Positions 23,140 through 30,122 of a DNA stretch of 32,252 nt are shown piece after piece. Source of the DNA: a virus; IMG/VR virus record IMGVR_UViG_3300032770_000075, positions 1 through 32,252 of that record; one strand, written 5' to 3'. Every line of letters begins with the position of its first letter. The stretch's first letter is position 1. The translations under genes were made by a program, and so were the position numbers. The notes beneath the pieces were generated by a model that saw only the letters and a list, made by a program, of their open reading frames with translations, searched no databases and had not been told where the DNA came from.

Positions 23140-24653
23140 TAAACTCCCGCTTTCTGATAGCCCGTCATCCAGGCGTGAGGATTTATTTTTTCTGTCACTT
23201 TGGCATATGTATTGGGGATTACAGGATTTTTTAATGCAGAAAGTTTTAAATTTTCATCTTGCCGTTTACCAGTAATCCCATAAATATTCACAAAGAAATA
23301 CTTGTCTGTATCCACCAAATGTAAATAATAATCTTTCTCTTTCAATCCCTGTTCGTCCAACCCATCGCCTTTAGGAGTTATTCCATCATCTTTGTATATC
23401 GCTCCAAAAATAAAACCATCAATAGTGACTACACAATTAGAATGAACTTGATATGCAGGACGATCTCCAATAAACGTAGTCATCTTTCGTCGAATAGTGG
23501 AAAAACCATCTTCATCATTTACTTTTCTATATCGTGGGTAAATTCCTTTGGAGTTAAGAATTTGAATAGAAGTTTTTTCAGTTTTATCATTAACCTGTGT
23601 CCCGGCAATATCGCAGAAATCCACATAGCTAGCATTAGGAAAATGAATATTTCCAAAAGCAAGTACCCTATCAGCGTAAGTATCAATAAGTTCATCGTGT
23701 CCCAAGATTTCCGCAAGTTTATTCACCCGATCTTGATTATCAATCTGATAAAAAGAGGTAGCGGGTCGATGGAAGCCAAAATCCCAACTTCGATAAATAG
23801 GAAGTTGTGAATTGTAGCATAGGTGCTGGTTCACATGAGAAGCTACACTAAAAGCAGGAAATAGACGCTTGACGCCAGGTGCCACCAGTGTCAATTCTTG
23901 CTCTCTAGCCCAGTCGTCCTCAGACCAGCCAGCCCTACTTACCTTCGCCCACTCCTGATCTCGCCCAGGAACGAGAGAATAGTGTAATGAAACAACCTTA
24001 AAAAGATTATTGCGAAATAGGTTATAGGCGTAATTTTTCTCGCGGGGCGGGGTCGTACACGCCACGAAACGACCTCCCGCATCAACGATGGGTTTTGCCG
24101 CCCCAAAACTTTCTTCTAACTTTGTTTGAAATCCAAACTCATCAGACATGATCCAAGAAAACGAGAATGATCGAAGCTGATCGCCACCAGATGCAATACC
24201 ATAAACATCAGATAACATCTCTGGTACTGCAATGTGGCATTCAGTAAATTCTGCCATAGGTTTCCATGCTGGTAAGTGGTCATAGATAATTTTCATTCTT
24301 TGCAAGAGCGCATTGGCTTTATCTGACTTCTCGCCTTGTACTGCAACTTTTCTACCCTGATGAAAGAGTACTAGCCATAATCCATATGCAACCAATGTCC
24401 ACGTTGCCATAACCTGACGCGATTTCCAAAGATATAACCACTTCTCCGTATGAATATCTTTAATCAAATCTTTCAAATACGGCCAATCTTTGATGGGATA
24501 TTTCTTAATCGGATGCCCAGTACTATCGTACTCATCCAATGTGTAAACTAAATCCTCAAAATAGCGAATAAGATTATTTGCATAAAACTCACGAATGAGT
24601 TTCTTCTTAGTCGCAAGTGTTAATGATTTAATCTGTTCTTCAGAGACATTCAT
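23139..24653 (-). CDS. terL: terminase large subunit (ATPase-nuclease)
   Basis: The 504-aa protein shows both terminase domains. ATPase: a deviant Walker A, WKSRQVMATW (76-85), as in TerL families that use the RQ-x-x-x-T/S-W form; Walker B FSWIMSDE with D171-E172; coupling motif ACTTPP (198-203). Nuclease (RNase H-like): SWDFGFHRPA with D291, and SYVDFCD with D345/D348. It translocates DNA into the head through the portal and cuts concatemers. Gene order TerS, two small genes, TerL, small gene, portal is standard. Its start overlaps the Zn-ribbon gene by 14 bases. Confidence 0.88.
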   Translation of the reverse strand: MNVSEEQIKSLTLATKKKLIREFYANNLIRYFEDLVYTLDEYDSTGHPIKKYPIKDWPYLKDLIKDIHTEKWLYLWKSRQVMATWTLVAYGLWLVLFHQGRKVAVQGEKSDKANALLQRMKIIYDHLPAWKPMAEFTECHIAVPEMLSDVYGIASGGDQLRSFSFSWIMSDEFGFQTKLEESFGAAKPIVDAGGRFVACTTPPREKNYAYNLFRNNLFKVVSLHYSLVPGRDQEWAKVSRAGWSEDDWAREQELTLVAPGVKRLFPAFSVASHVNQHLCYNSQLPIYRSWDFGFHRPATSFYQIDNQDRVNKLAEILGHDELIDTYADRVLAFGNIHFPNASYVDFCDIAGTQVNDKTEKTSIQILNSKGIYPRYRKVNDEDGFSTIRRKMTTFIGDRPAYQVHSNCVVTIDGFIFGAIYKDDGITPKGDGLDEQGLKEKDYYLHLVDTDKYFFVNIYGITGKRQDENLKLSALKNPVIPNTYAKVTEKINPHAWMTGYQKAGV

Positions 24654-24798
24654 GGCAATAGGTTGGTTCGCTTTCGTTTCCCCGTTTTTGGTATCCCCGA
24701 CTTAAATAATACTTTGCACTTTTAGCATCCACAAGAAATCTACCAGGGATTTCCTTTTGACATTTCGCGCAAATCGCTGGAATCTTAAATCGCAACAT
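24640..24798 (-). CDS. 52-aa zinc-ribbon protein
   Basis: Gap gene: ATG at 24796-24798 in TAATG overlap with the previous stop, TGA at 24640-24642. Two CxxC knuckles, C10-AK-C13 and C48-HE-C51, 34 residues apart, form a probable zinc ribbon. The rest is basic. It could be a DNA-binding accessory of packaging, given the position between TerS and TerL. Confidence 0.65.
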   Translation of the reverse strand: MLRFKIPAICAKCQKEIPGRFLVDAKSAKYYLSRGYQKRGNESEPTYCHECL

Positions 24799-25049
24799 TA
24801 CTGGTAGTAAATCGTAACTTCTGGTTCACCCTTATCTATCTTCAATACAATCTCATCCAAATGAAGTTTTGTTTTCAGATGAACACCATTCGAGGGTTTA
24901 TTTTTTCCAACTTCGAGTGTTACAATTGGCTCATTATCTGCCAGTAATCTCACAACAGAATCATTCTTTCCATCCCAAAAGATTTGACACCCGCAGAATT
25001 CGTGATCCTGCATAACTTTACCGGATTTCTTAAATGTTTTGTGGGGCAT
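24798..25049 (-). CDS. hypothetical protein, 83 aa
   Basis: Basic N-terminus (MPHKTFKKSGKV), a His-x3-Cys-x-Cys cluster (HEFCGC) and a C-terminal beta-rich part ending TIYYQ. It overlaps the TerS-like stop by 20 bases. No family recognised; the HEFCGC cluster might bind a metal. Confidence 0.5.
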   Translation of the reverse strand: MPHKTFKKSGKVMQDHEFCGCQIFWDGKNDSVVRLLADNEPIVTLEVGKNKPSNGVHLKTKLHLDEIVLKIDKGEPEVTIYYQ

Positions 25050-25689
25050 TGAGTTCCTTTATATCGGATTCTGTTAATTCAGGAGTAACATCTGTGGCAT
25101 CCTGAATAGGTCTAGTATCAATTACCTGCATTGGATTATTTACTCGTCGCATCAATTTAAGCAATTCTTCAGTTAAAGCTTCTTCATTCTCTGATTTTTC
25201 TTCTTTGATTGAAAGCTTCTGGACATATCCAAAACATTTCTCCATCATATTTTTCCAATACAAGAATCCCTGTTCATTATCTTGGAACATCCGTTTGTAC
25301 CCAAGCGCAACCACTTCGGCTTGCATACTCTTCAAGTTTTCTTCAAAAGCTTTCTTCCACCAACTTTTAAACCCAGGGATTCTATTCCACTGATACCATG
25401 AAGCACGATCCAATCCAGATTCCGTAAACCATGCCTTAATCGTTGTACCAACGTCGGGATCGAGAGCAGTTCTCAGAATCACCAACATATTCTTTGTCGG
25501 TTTGAATTCTCCCTCTGCCCATGCCAATGCCGCTTCTTCCTCAGCGTGTGAGACAACTGGTTCTCCGGCGGCTTTAGCCTTGCGGGTCGCCACGCTTCGT
25601 TCCAATGCTTTTTGTTTCGTTATCGGATTTTGAAAACCAACCAGTTTCGTTTGTTCTACTTCCTGAAATAATTCTAACTGATTAGTCAT
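25030..25689 (-). CDS. terminase small subunit-like protein
   Basis: ATG 25689 is chosen because GGGAG lies six bases upstream; ATG 25704 has AAGGA abutting it. In the 219-aa product a helix-turn-helix-like segment is seen at about 85-115 (TWFTESGLDRASWYQW-type: tight turn, then W/N-rich recognition helix, then PGFKSWW). It is followed by a helical oligomerisation region and an acidic C-terminus, as in TerS proteins that mark the packaging site. Located three genes before TerL. Assignment rests on position and HTH pattern. Confidence 0.55.
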   Translation of the reverse strand: MTNQLELFQEVEQTKLVGFQNPITKQKALERSVATRKAKAAGEPVVSHAEEEAALAWAEGEFKPTKNMLVILRTALDPDVGTTIKAWFTESGLDRASWYQWNRIPGFKSWWKKAFEENLKSMQAEVVALGYKRMFQDNEQGFLYWKNMMEKCFGYVQKLSIKEEKSENEEALTEELLKLMRRVNNPMQVIDTRPIQDATDVTPELTESDIKELNAPQNI

Positions 25690-26077
25690 ATTGGCTCCCG
25701 ACATTCCTTTTAACTCTTGCTTCCCAAATCCAACAACTGTGCGCTAAAACTATATGGAGAAGTTTATTTATTTGTTTCTGAGTCATTGTACGAAGAATTC
25801 TACGCTCAAGCTGTAATACCAACTGCTCCGCGTGTGGTTCTGGTAGAATCAAGTGTAAACATTCGTGAATAATAACAGCCGGTAACTCTTCAACTCGAAT
25901 ATGAACCGAAAGATTAACTATATCTGCTTCGTGTTTAGTTTCGTGATCGTGTAGAGGAATGCTTTCCCCTAGTAAATTAGGGCGTAAATTCCTAAACCTA
26001 AATACAACATTTCCAGACTGAATATATTTAAGAATATGATTAAGCGGATATTTTGGCACAATAATTTTAACATTCAT
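25682..26077 (-). CDS. HExxH metallopeptidase-like protein, 131 aa
   Basis: The sequence VIIHECLHLI contains H71-E72-x-x-H75, the zincin zinc-binding motif, inside a helix after a beta strand; a further Glu occurs in the helix QLVLQLERRI. The N-terminal part is beta-rich and could provide the substrate cleft. Virion-linked peptidases mature capsids or cut host proteins, but neither role is shown. It overlaps the TerS start by 8 bases. An inactive or structural variant is possible. Confidence 0.6.
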   Translation of the reverse strand: MNVKIIVPKYPLNHILKYIQSGNVVFRFRNLRPNLLGESIPLHDHETKHEADIVNLSVHIRVEELPAVIIHECLHLILPEPHAEQLVLQLERRILRTMTQKQINKLLHIVLAHSCWIWEARVKRNVGSQYD

Positions 26078-26085
26078 ATTCCACC

Positions 26086-27075
26086 TTAGAAAAAGTGTCC
26101 TTGTTGACTGGATAATACAATCGGAACAATTGTCACGCCACCAGAATAAATCAATCCAACTGCTTCTCCTGTTAAAATATAACTACCTGGAACCAAAACC
26201 AATTTTCGAGAAATAACTAACTGTACTGTCTCACCAGTTAAGACATAGCTACCTTGTGCCAAAGAAAGCGTATATGTTGGCCCACTTGGAGTATAGGTGA
26301 GAGTAACATCTTCGCCGGTTAATGTATATGTGCCATAACCTAAACCTAATGTCCGAGCAAGAAGAAAATGAATGCTCTCGCCCACCAGCGAATAAGCCCC
26401 ATAAGCTGCAACCATTTCATAAACAGGATTGACCGGAATTTCAAAGGACAACCCCATATCCGCATACGCTGTTTTGCTCTGCGCGTATCCCCACCCTGTC
26501 AGCGAATCTCCAAAACCTGCTTCCGCATAACCCGCAGGAGTTGTTAGGGAACGGAGGGTTTTAGAAATAGTAATTTGAGCCGTGACACTATATGTTGCAA
26601 ATGCTGTTGTACTATTTCGTTCTCGAAAAGTTAAAACATCCCCATGTGCTAATTGTTCGCTTAATATTACCAGTACATATTCGTGTTCAGTAACATTATT
26701 TTGAGATAGCGATGCAGTTGCAGAACAACTACAATCTACATCATCCATTTTCCCTGCGACAAATGTTCCGCTACTGATCTGTTGTGTAGTGGCACCATCA
26801 TCAGTAACTTTTACCGAGGGATACGCTTGCACATAAGCTGAGGTGGCTGAAATACGTCCGTAAGCCCCGCCATTGAGAGTTCCGTATAATCTAGCTGTTA
26901 AGGCTCCGGCTGTAGTTCCTGTTTCTGTAGCGTTAATACGAAGACGAAGAACCTGTCGTCCAGCAGCGCAATCAAGTGTGATTGCAGTATCGGCAGCAGC
27001 TTTCCATGTAGCTGTAGATTCGCTTCCATCATTGTTTCTAAACCGATAATGTGTTTGCTGCCATGTTGTCGCCAT
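26086..27075 (-). CDS. virion surface protein with tandem beta repeats, 329 aa
   Basis: The N-terminal ~165 residues look like a beta-sandwich appendage domain (TYSVTAQITISKTLR end). The C-terminal ~100 residues carry four imperfect ~22-27-aa repeats built on GxYxLTGExVxL: AYSLVGESIH, TYTLTGEDVT, SYVLTGETVQ and SYILTGEAVG. Such repeats are found in phage structural proteins. Placed among small virion-type genes at the head of the late operon, it is likely an exposed component. Confidence 0.6.
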   Translation of the reverse strand: MATTWQQTHYRFRNNDGSESTATWKAAADTAITLDCAAGRQVLRLRINATETGTTAGALTARLYGTLNGGAYGRISATSAYVQAYPSVKVTDDGATTQQISSGTFVAGKMDDVDCSCSATASLSQNNVTEHEYVLVILSEQLAHGDVLTFRERNSTTAFATYSVTAQITISKTLRSLTTPAGYAEAGFGDSLTGWGYAQSKTAYADMGLSFEIPVNPVYEMVAAYGAYSLVGESIHFLLARTLGLGYGTYTLTGEDVTLTYTPSGPTYTLSLAQGSYVLTGETVQLVISRKLVLVPGSYILTGEAVGLIYSGGVTIVPIVLSSQQGHFF

Positions 27076-27653
27076 TAGTCATTATCCCGACCCCATACCG
27101 TCAACTCTGCTGCTGTCGTAAAGGCGTTGGAAGAAACACTAGTTGTCGTAAGGTCGTCATAATTTGAAACTGAAAAGGAACCAGCTTGTGCTACGCTATT
27201 CCAAATACTCGAAAAACTACAAAGATCGGGAGCCGTACCAGATGTGATTGATCCAAAACAAGTTGTACCAACAATTCGCTTAGCATATGCCGAAAAATTA
27301 TATATATGAATCATAGAAAAGACAGAAGATGTCTGTGCTGTTTTATATAACGGGCAACCATTCGTTGAAACAGAGGTTTGATCTAGTGAGCCATTTTCCA
27401 ACAATGTCGTTGCAAAATGAGTCCCAGTATCAACCCCACCAGAACCAAGTTGTAAACGAGGAATCCCGTTCGATGCAATTGCTCGAATAAAAATACGAAC
27501 CATCACATGACGTTTGCCGGAGGTAATTAACACAGGCAATGATGCACCAGACGCCCATTGCACTTGTCCTAAAAATTCCCAGGCTCCTGCCATATTCAAA
27601 TTTGGGACAAATGCTTTATTGTGATAGCCTATGCGTAATGGACTTGCTAGCAT
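27075..27653 (-). CDS. virion appendage protein, 192 aa
   Basis: Start chosen at ATG 27653 overlapping the previous stop (TAATG); the longer in-frame start at 27668 is a TTG. Beta-rich and Ser/Thr/Gly-rich, with TTSVSSNAFTTAAELTVWGRD at the end. The pattern is that of a jelly-roll or lectin-like phage appendage, with no specific family recognised. Confidence 0.5.
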   Translation of the reverse strand: MLASPLRIGYHNKAFVPNLNMAGAWEFLGQVQWASGASLPVLITSGKRHVMVRIFIRAIASNGIPRLQLGSGGVDTGTHFATTLLENGSLDQTSVSTNGCPLYKTAQTSSVFSMIHIYNFSAYAKRIVGTTCFGSITSGTAPDLCSFSSIWNSVAQAGSFSVSNYDDLTTTSVSSNAFTTAAELTVWGRDND

Positions 27654-27982
27654 TAGGTCATTTCCCAACCAGAAATAAGAAGATTCACTTGACTGGCAAC
27701 ACTCGCCAAAGCTGCAATAAAATCCCCAGCAGCAAGAATTGTATTTAACGGTACGATTAGTGCTTCACTTGCTTCAACGGGTGTAGCTGGTAGAACTTGA
27801 TTTGTGGCATCGGCTGAACCTCCCGATGGAACAAAATGCACAGTAATAGTATGCTGAATGGTATCGGTATTGGTAATAAGTAATTCTGTTACCCTTGTCG
27901 TTGTGGAACCTGGTACTGTATACTGGGTAACGGCTGATGCTGTTAACTGATTGCGCGAAAGAGATTTAGGAGTTAATGCCAT
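27653..27982 (-). CDS. small virion-type beta protein, 109 aa
   Basis: Compact beta protein with VTELLITNTDTIQHTITVHFVPSG..., a pattern common in small phage tail/head appendage proteins. It shows the typical sequence N-T-D-x-x-x-H-T-I-T-V-H-F of a beta-sandwich edge. Linked by TAATG to the next gene. Role inferred. Confidence 0.5.
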   Translation of the reverse strand: MALTPKSLSRNQLTASAVTQYTVPGSTTTRVTELLITNTDTIQHTITVHFVPSGGSADATNQVLPATPVEASEALIVPLNTILAAGDFIAALASVASQVNLLISGWEMT

Positions 27983-27991
27983 ATTTATCCC

Positions 27992-28402
27992 TTACTGCAA
28001 TTGAAGAAGACCATTCGTGCCATCAAAATCTAACAAGAAGGTTTCTGTATCGTTTACGGTAATAGATGGACCATAATCAAAAAATGCGATCAATTCTTTA
28101 TTGGTTGCAGTATCGTTATAAATCACAACGTATCTAAATGGCCCGAATGATCCACCTGATGCTGTCAAGGTTAGATCGTTAATAACTAGTTTATATAATC
28201 CTCCTGATTGCGATGAAGCAGAAATAGTCAAGGCTCTAGTTGAACAATGGGTATAGCTAATTTCTGTAATGTCCGATAGCCGAGTATTACTTGCCGATGG
28301 AGCAGAATTAGTTAATGCAACTGTCAAAGCATCGCTTCCAAGATTATGTACTTTCTCTGCGATTGCTTCTACGAATGAATTAAACTTAGTGTATGATGCC
28401 AT
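27992..28402 (-). CDS. small virion-type protein, 136 aa
   Basis: Opens MASYTKFNSFVEAIAEKVHNLGSD followed by ALTVALTNSAPSAS, a signature opening of a common phage structural protein family, and ends in beta strands (FRYVVIYNDTATNKELIAFF; FLLDFDGTNGLLQLQ). Expected on the virion; exact place unknown. Confidence 0.6.
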   Translation of the reverse strand: MASYTKFNSFVEAIAEKVHNLGSDALTVALTNSAPSASNTRLSDITEISYTHCSTRALTISASSQSGGLYKLVINDLTLTASGGSFGPFRYVVIYNDTATNKELIAFFDYGPSITVNDTETFLLDFDGTNGLLQLQ

Positions 28403-28405
28403 CTC

Positions 28406-28534
28406 TTATTTGCTCCTAACAAAAAAAGACCAAAGTTTACGATACCAAGAAATCCTTGTTACAGGTGTTTCGATATATCGTTCCACAACAATTGGGACTA
28501 CTGTTTGGGTTGGTGAAATAAATTGGGAGATCAT
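28406..28534 (-). CDS. 42-aa hypothetical protein
   Basis: ORF in the gap between the first two virion genes: ATG at 28532-28534, four bases after the preceding stop, TAA at 28406-28408. The product MISQFISPTQTVVPIVVERY... ends in an aromatic and basic tail (ISWYRKLWSFFVRSK). The ribosome site is weak, so coupling to the first gene would be needed. Not recognisable. Confidence 0.45.
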   Translation of the reverse strand: MISQFISPTQTVVPIVVERYIETPVTRISWYRKLWSFFVRSK

Positions 28535-28537
28535 TGG

Positions 28538-28903
28538 TTACTCGTAAGAAAAATTAATAAGCCCACCAATTTGAACTGCATTGGAAGAATTGATAATAAA
28601 GCTATCACCGGCAACCATTTCCAACTGTATCTCATCGCCAGAGAGAATGATTCCCTGATTAGCTGCAAAGGGCATAAGTCCTGTTTTTGAGGTTGCACCA
28701 GACTTAAAGCGAATATTCGTCACGCCGCCAACCAAAAACATAATCAAGTGTAAACGAAGCTTTCTTCCTGAATCGGGAGGCGTAGCAATCGTATTATCTC
28801 CGTTGGTATTAAAATCAATAATATCCTGGTAGATACCTACCAGGTTTTGATTGATCTTTCCAGAGACAAACTTTTTATAAGCTCCTAAGAGAACTGCTGA
28901 CAT
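28538..28903 (-). CDS. first late gene: small virion-type protein, 121 aa
   Basis: AGGGGG lies six bases before ATG 28903, the strongest ribosome site in the operon. Product: MSAVLLGAYKKFVSGKINQN..., a beta-rich protein (LRLHLIMFLVGGVTNIRFKSG; GIILSGDEIQLEMVAGDSFI) resembling small phage decoration proteins with an AANQGIILSGDEIQL-type middle. It is the promoter-proximal gene and should be abundantly made. Confidence 0.55.
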   Translation of the reverse strand: MSAVLLGAYKKFVSGKINQNLVGIYQDIIDFNTNGDNTIATPPDSGRKLRLHLIMFLVGGVTNIRFKSGATSKTGLMPFAANQGIILSGDEIQLEMVAGDSFIINSSNAVQIGGLINFSYE

Positions 28904-29217
28904 TCATTACCCCCTAAAAGAATAACTTCTAAAACCTGGCCAATGTTATATTGTTTATATATATATATTCTTTTTATTATTATTATTATTATTTTTATAT
29001 ATGGCGGCTATAGTAGAGTATAGTATGTAGGTATGTATTAAGTACTATAGCTTTATTATTATATATTATATATATAATACTATATGCGGAAGATAAATAA
29101 AGTATATTGTAAGTGTAGTATTTATTATAATATAAGAACTATTACACTTAAGATATACTACCTACGGGTTTTTAAAGCTTAGGTAAACAAGACAAGAAAA
29201 GACGCTCTCTCACTCTA
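28904..29217 (-). promoter_or_regulatory. AT-rich structured leader of the late operon
   Basis: About 310 bases of non-coding sequence between the late promoter and the first late gene. It contains a nested inverted repeat at 29101-29159 (AGTATAT..TAAGTGTA / TACACTTA..ATATACT), another at 29007-29051 (GCTATAGTA / TACTATAGC), a (TTA)n-type run near 28974-28996 and an alternating TA run near 28956-28968. The hairpins would form in the leader RNA. No ORF over 40 codons with a ribosome site is seen. Confidence 0.55.
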
Positions 29218-29254
29218 TACTTATATTATAGCACAGAACATTACCATTTGTCAA
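29218..29254 (-). promoter_or_regulatory. strong sigma-70 late promoter, minus strand
   Basis: Reading the minus strand, TTGACA (29254-29249) and TATAAT (29230-29225) are both perfect, with an 18-base spacer and a TGC extended -10. Start would be near 29218. It faces the whole virion operon and is the only consensus promoter seen for it. Confidence 0.85.
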
Positions 29255-29345
29255 GTCTTTTTTTAATATTTTTATATATTTTTTATATGCATAGCTTTTG
29301 TATATTTTTCTATCTATACACAAATATTATTTTTTTCTATTTTTA
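29255..29345 (-). promoter_or_regulatory. A-tract region upstream of the late promoter (UP-element-like)
   Basis: On the minus strand, the ~90 bases upstream of the -35 hold repeated A-runs (AAAAAAA, AAAAA, AAAAAA, AAAAA, AAAAAAA) separated by short TA-rich stretches. Such tracts bind the RNA polymerase alpha C-terminal domain or bend DNA. The same AT richness could serve as an unwinding region. Confidence 0.5.
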
Positions 29346-29371
29346 CTATTCACTTACTTCACCTACCTCCT

Positions 29372-29415
29372 GGTGGTCGAACACACCCCTACCCGGCCTG
29401 GGGGATCATGCCACC
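29372..29415. other. GC-rich inverted-repeat island
   Basis: In an AT-rich region, GGTGG (29372-29376) pairs with CCACC (29411-29415), and inside it CCCC (29386-29389) pairs with GGGG (29400-29404). No T-run follows on either side, so a simple terminator is not supported. Confidence 0.4.
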
Positions 29416-29454
29416 CTACCCCCATATCTTGTACTCTACTCTACTCTGCTCCAC

Positions 29455-29472
29455 TATGTAATGTATTACATA
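29455..29472. promoter_or_regulatory. operator-like palindrome TATGTAAT-GT-ATTACATA
   Basis: Perfect 8-bp arms with a 2-bp centre, typical of a dimeric repressor site. It lies just before a TTGACA at 29484 and next to the GTAAA array, between the divergent promoters. Confidence 0.5.
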
Positions 29473-29492
29473 CTGTGTGATAATTGACACAG

Positions 29493-29632
29493 TGTAAAGT
29501 AAAGTTTACAGTGTACTATACAGTACAGTTTACTCCTATGTCGCTGTAATGTAAAGTAAAGTAAAGTAAATGGGGCAAAATAGGACAAAGTAGGGTATTC
29601 CCCACTGTAAAGCAAAGTTTACACTACTTTAC
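29493..29632. repeat. GTAAA/TTTAC box array with two 18-bp palindromic sites
   Basis: Two near-identical sites, TGTAAAGTAAAGTTTACA (29493-29510) and TGTAAAGCAAAGTTTACA (29606-29623), differ by one base and each have inverted TGTAAA/TTTACA arms. Between them lies a run of four tandem GTAAA (29551-29570) and another TTTAC (29529-29533); further boxes occur at 29628, 29670 and 29712. A GTACT-ATAC-AGTAC inverted repeat lies at 29513-29526. This is either a multi-site operator or replication iterons. Confidence 0.6.
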
Positions 29633-29717
29633 TCTGCCCTATCCCATTTAACCTATTGAAATGACTACATTTACACTACGATGTTCCACTTTTGCAACAT
29701 AAAACTGTCAGGTAAAC

Positions 29718-29746
29718 TTGACACCTTGCCAAGATAGGGATAGAAT
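29718..29746 (+). promoter_or_regulatory. sigma-70 promoter, plus strand
   Basis: TTGACA at 29718-29723, 17-base spacer, TAGAAT at 29741-29746. Directed toward the right-hand early-type genes; a GTAAA box overlaps just upstream. Confidence 0.65.
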
Positions 29747-29833
29747 AACGCAAAGTAGCGGTTGTTTCTCTCTGGCATAGCGGTTGCATATATTAGGGGC
29801 ATGGTGACAGAAAAAAATAGTCAAGAAAAAAGC

Positions 29834-29862
29834 TTGACAATATAATACAGGTATGGTACAAA
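29834..29862 (+). promoter_or_regulatory. sigma-70 promoter, plus strand (GCTTGACAATA type)
   Basis: TTGACA at 29834-29839, 17-base spacer, TACAAA at 29857-29862 with TGG extended -10. The start would be near 29869, giving a short leader to the gene at 29895. The flanking GCTTGACAATA and TATGGTA recur around 31994-32024. Confidence 0.6.
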
Positions 29863-29894
29863 GAGAATAGCAACTAACCTAACAGGAAAATACA

Positions 29895-30047
29895 ATGACA
29901 CTCGCTAGATTAGAAAAAAATCTAAACAGAGCTATAAGAGAATACCGAAAAGCTTGGCAGATGGATAACACACAGCTAGCTAAAGAATGGGTGAAATCCA
30001 TTGCATACTGGGCGGGAGAATTGGAAATAGAATATAATAAACTCTAA
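29895..30047 (+). CDS. 50-aa hypothetical protein, first gene of right cluster
   Basis: ATG 29895 with AGGAAAA upstream, directly after the plus promoter. The product is a single charged helix pair: MTLARLEKNLNRAIREYRKA then WQMDNTQLAKEWVKSIAYWA. No family recognised. Being promoter-proximal it is a candidate early host-takeover or regulatory peptide. Confidence 0.6.
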   Translation: MTLARLEKNLNRAIREYRKAWQMDNTQLAKEWVKSIAYWAGELEIEYNKL

Positions 30048-30056
30048 CACGTTAAC

Positions 30057-30092
30057 CTATGGCTTGACAAGGAACAGGCCATAGTGTAAAGT
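30057..30092 (+). promoter_or_regulatory. promoter with inverted-repeat operator before the Gp88-like gene
   Basis: TTGACA (30064-30069), 17-base spacer, TAAAGT (30087-30092). The -35 lies in the loop of a CTATGGC / GCCATAG inverted repeat (30057-30063 and 30078-30084), which could be a repressor site or an RNA hairpin. A GTAAA box overlaps the -10. Confidence 0.45.
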
Positions 30093-30122
30093 GGTAGCAG
30101 ATAGAAAACAGGGGGTTTGACA

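Noticed and set aside
29340-29420. tRNA on the minus strand around a GTTCGA motif
   Set aside because: No T stem of the right pairing and no acceptor ends; the repeat structure is a nested hairpin instead.
29248-29487. 79-aa plus-strand ORF in the control region
   Set aside because: Composed of T-rich low-complexity Phe/Tyr codons, no ribosome site, and it crosses the A-tract and GC hairpin elements.
29455-29640. CRISPR array
   Set aside because: Repeats are 5 bp boxes without regular spacers, so they are operators or iterons, not CRISPR repeats.
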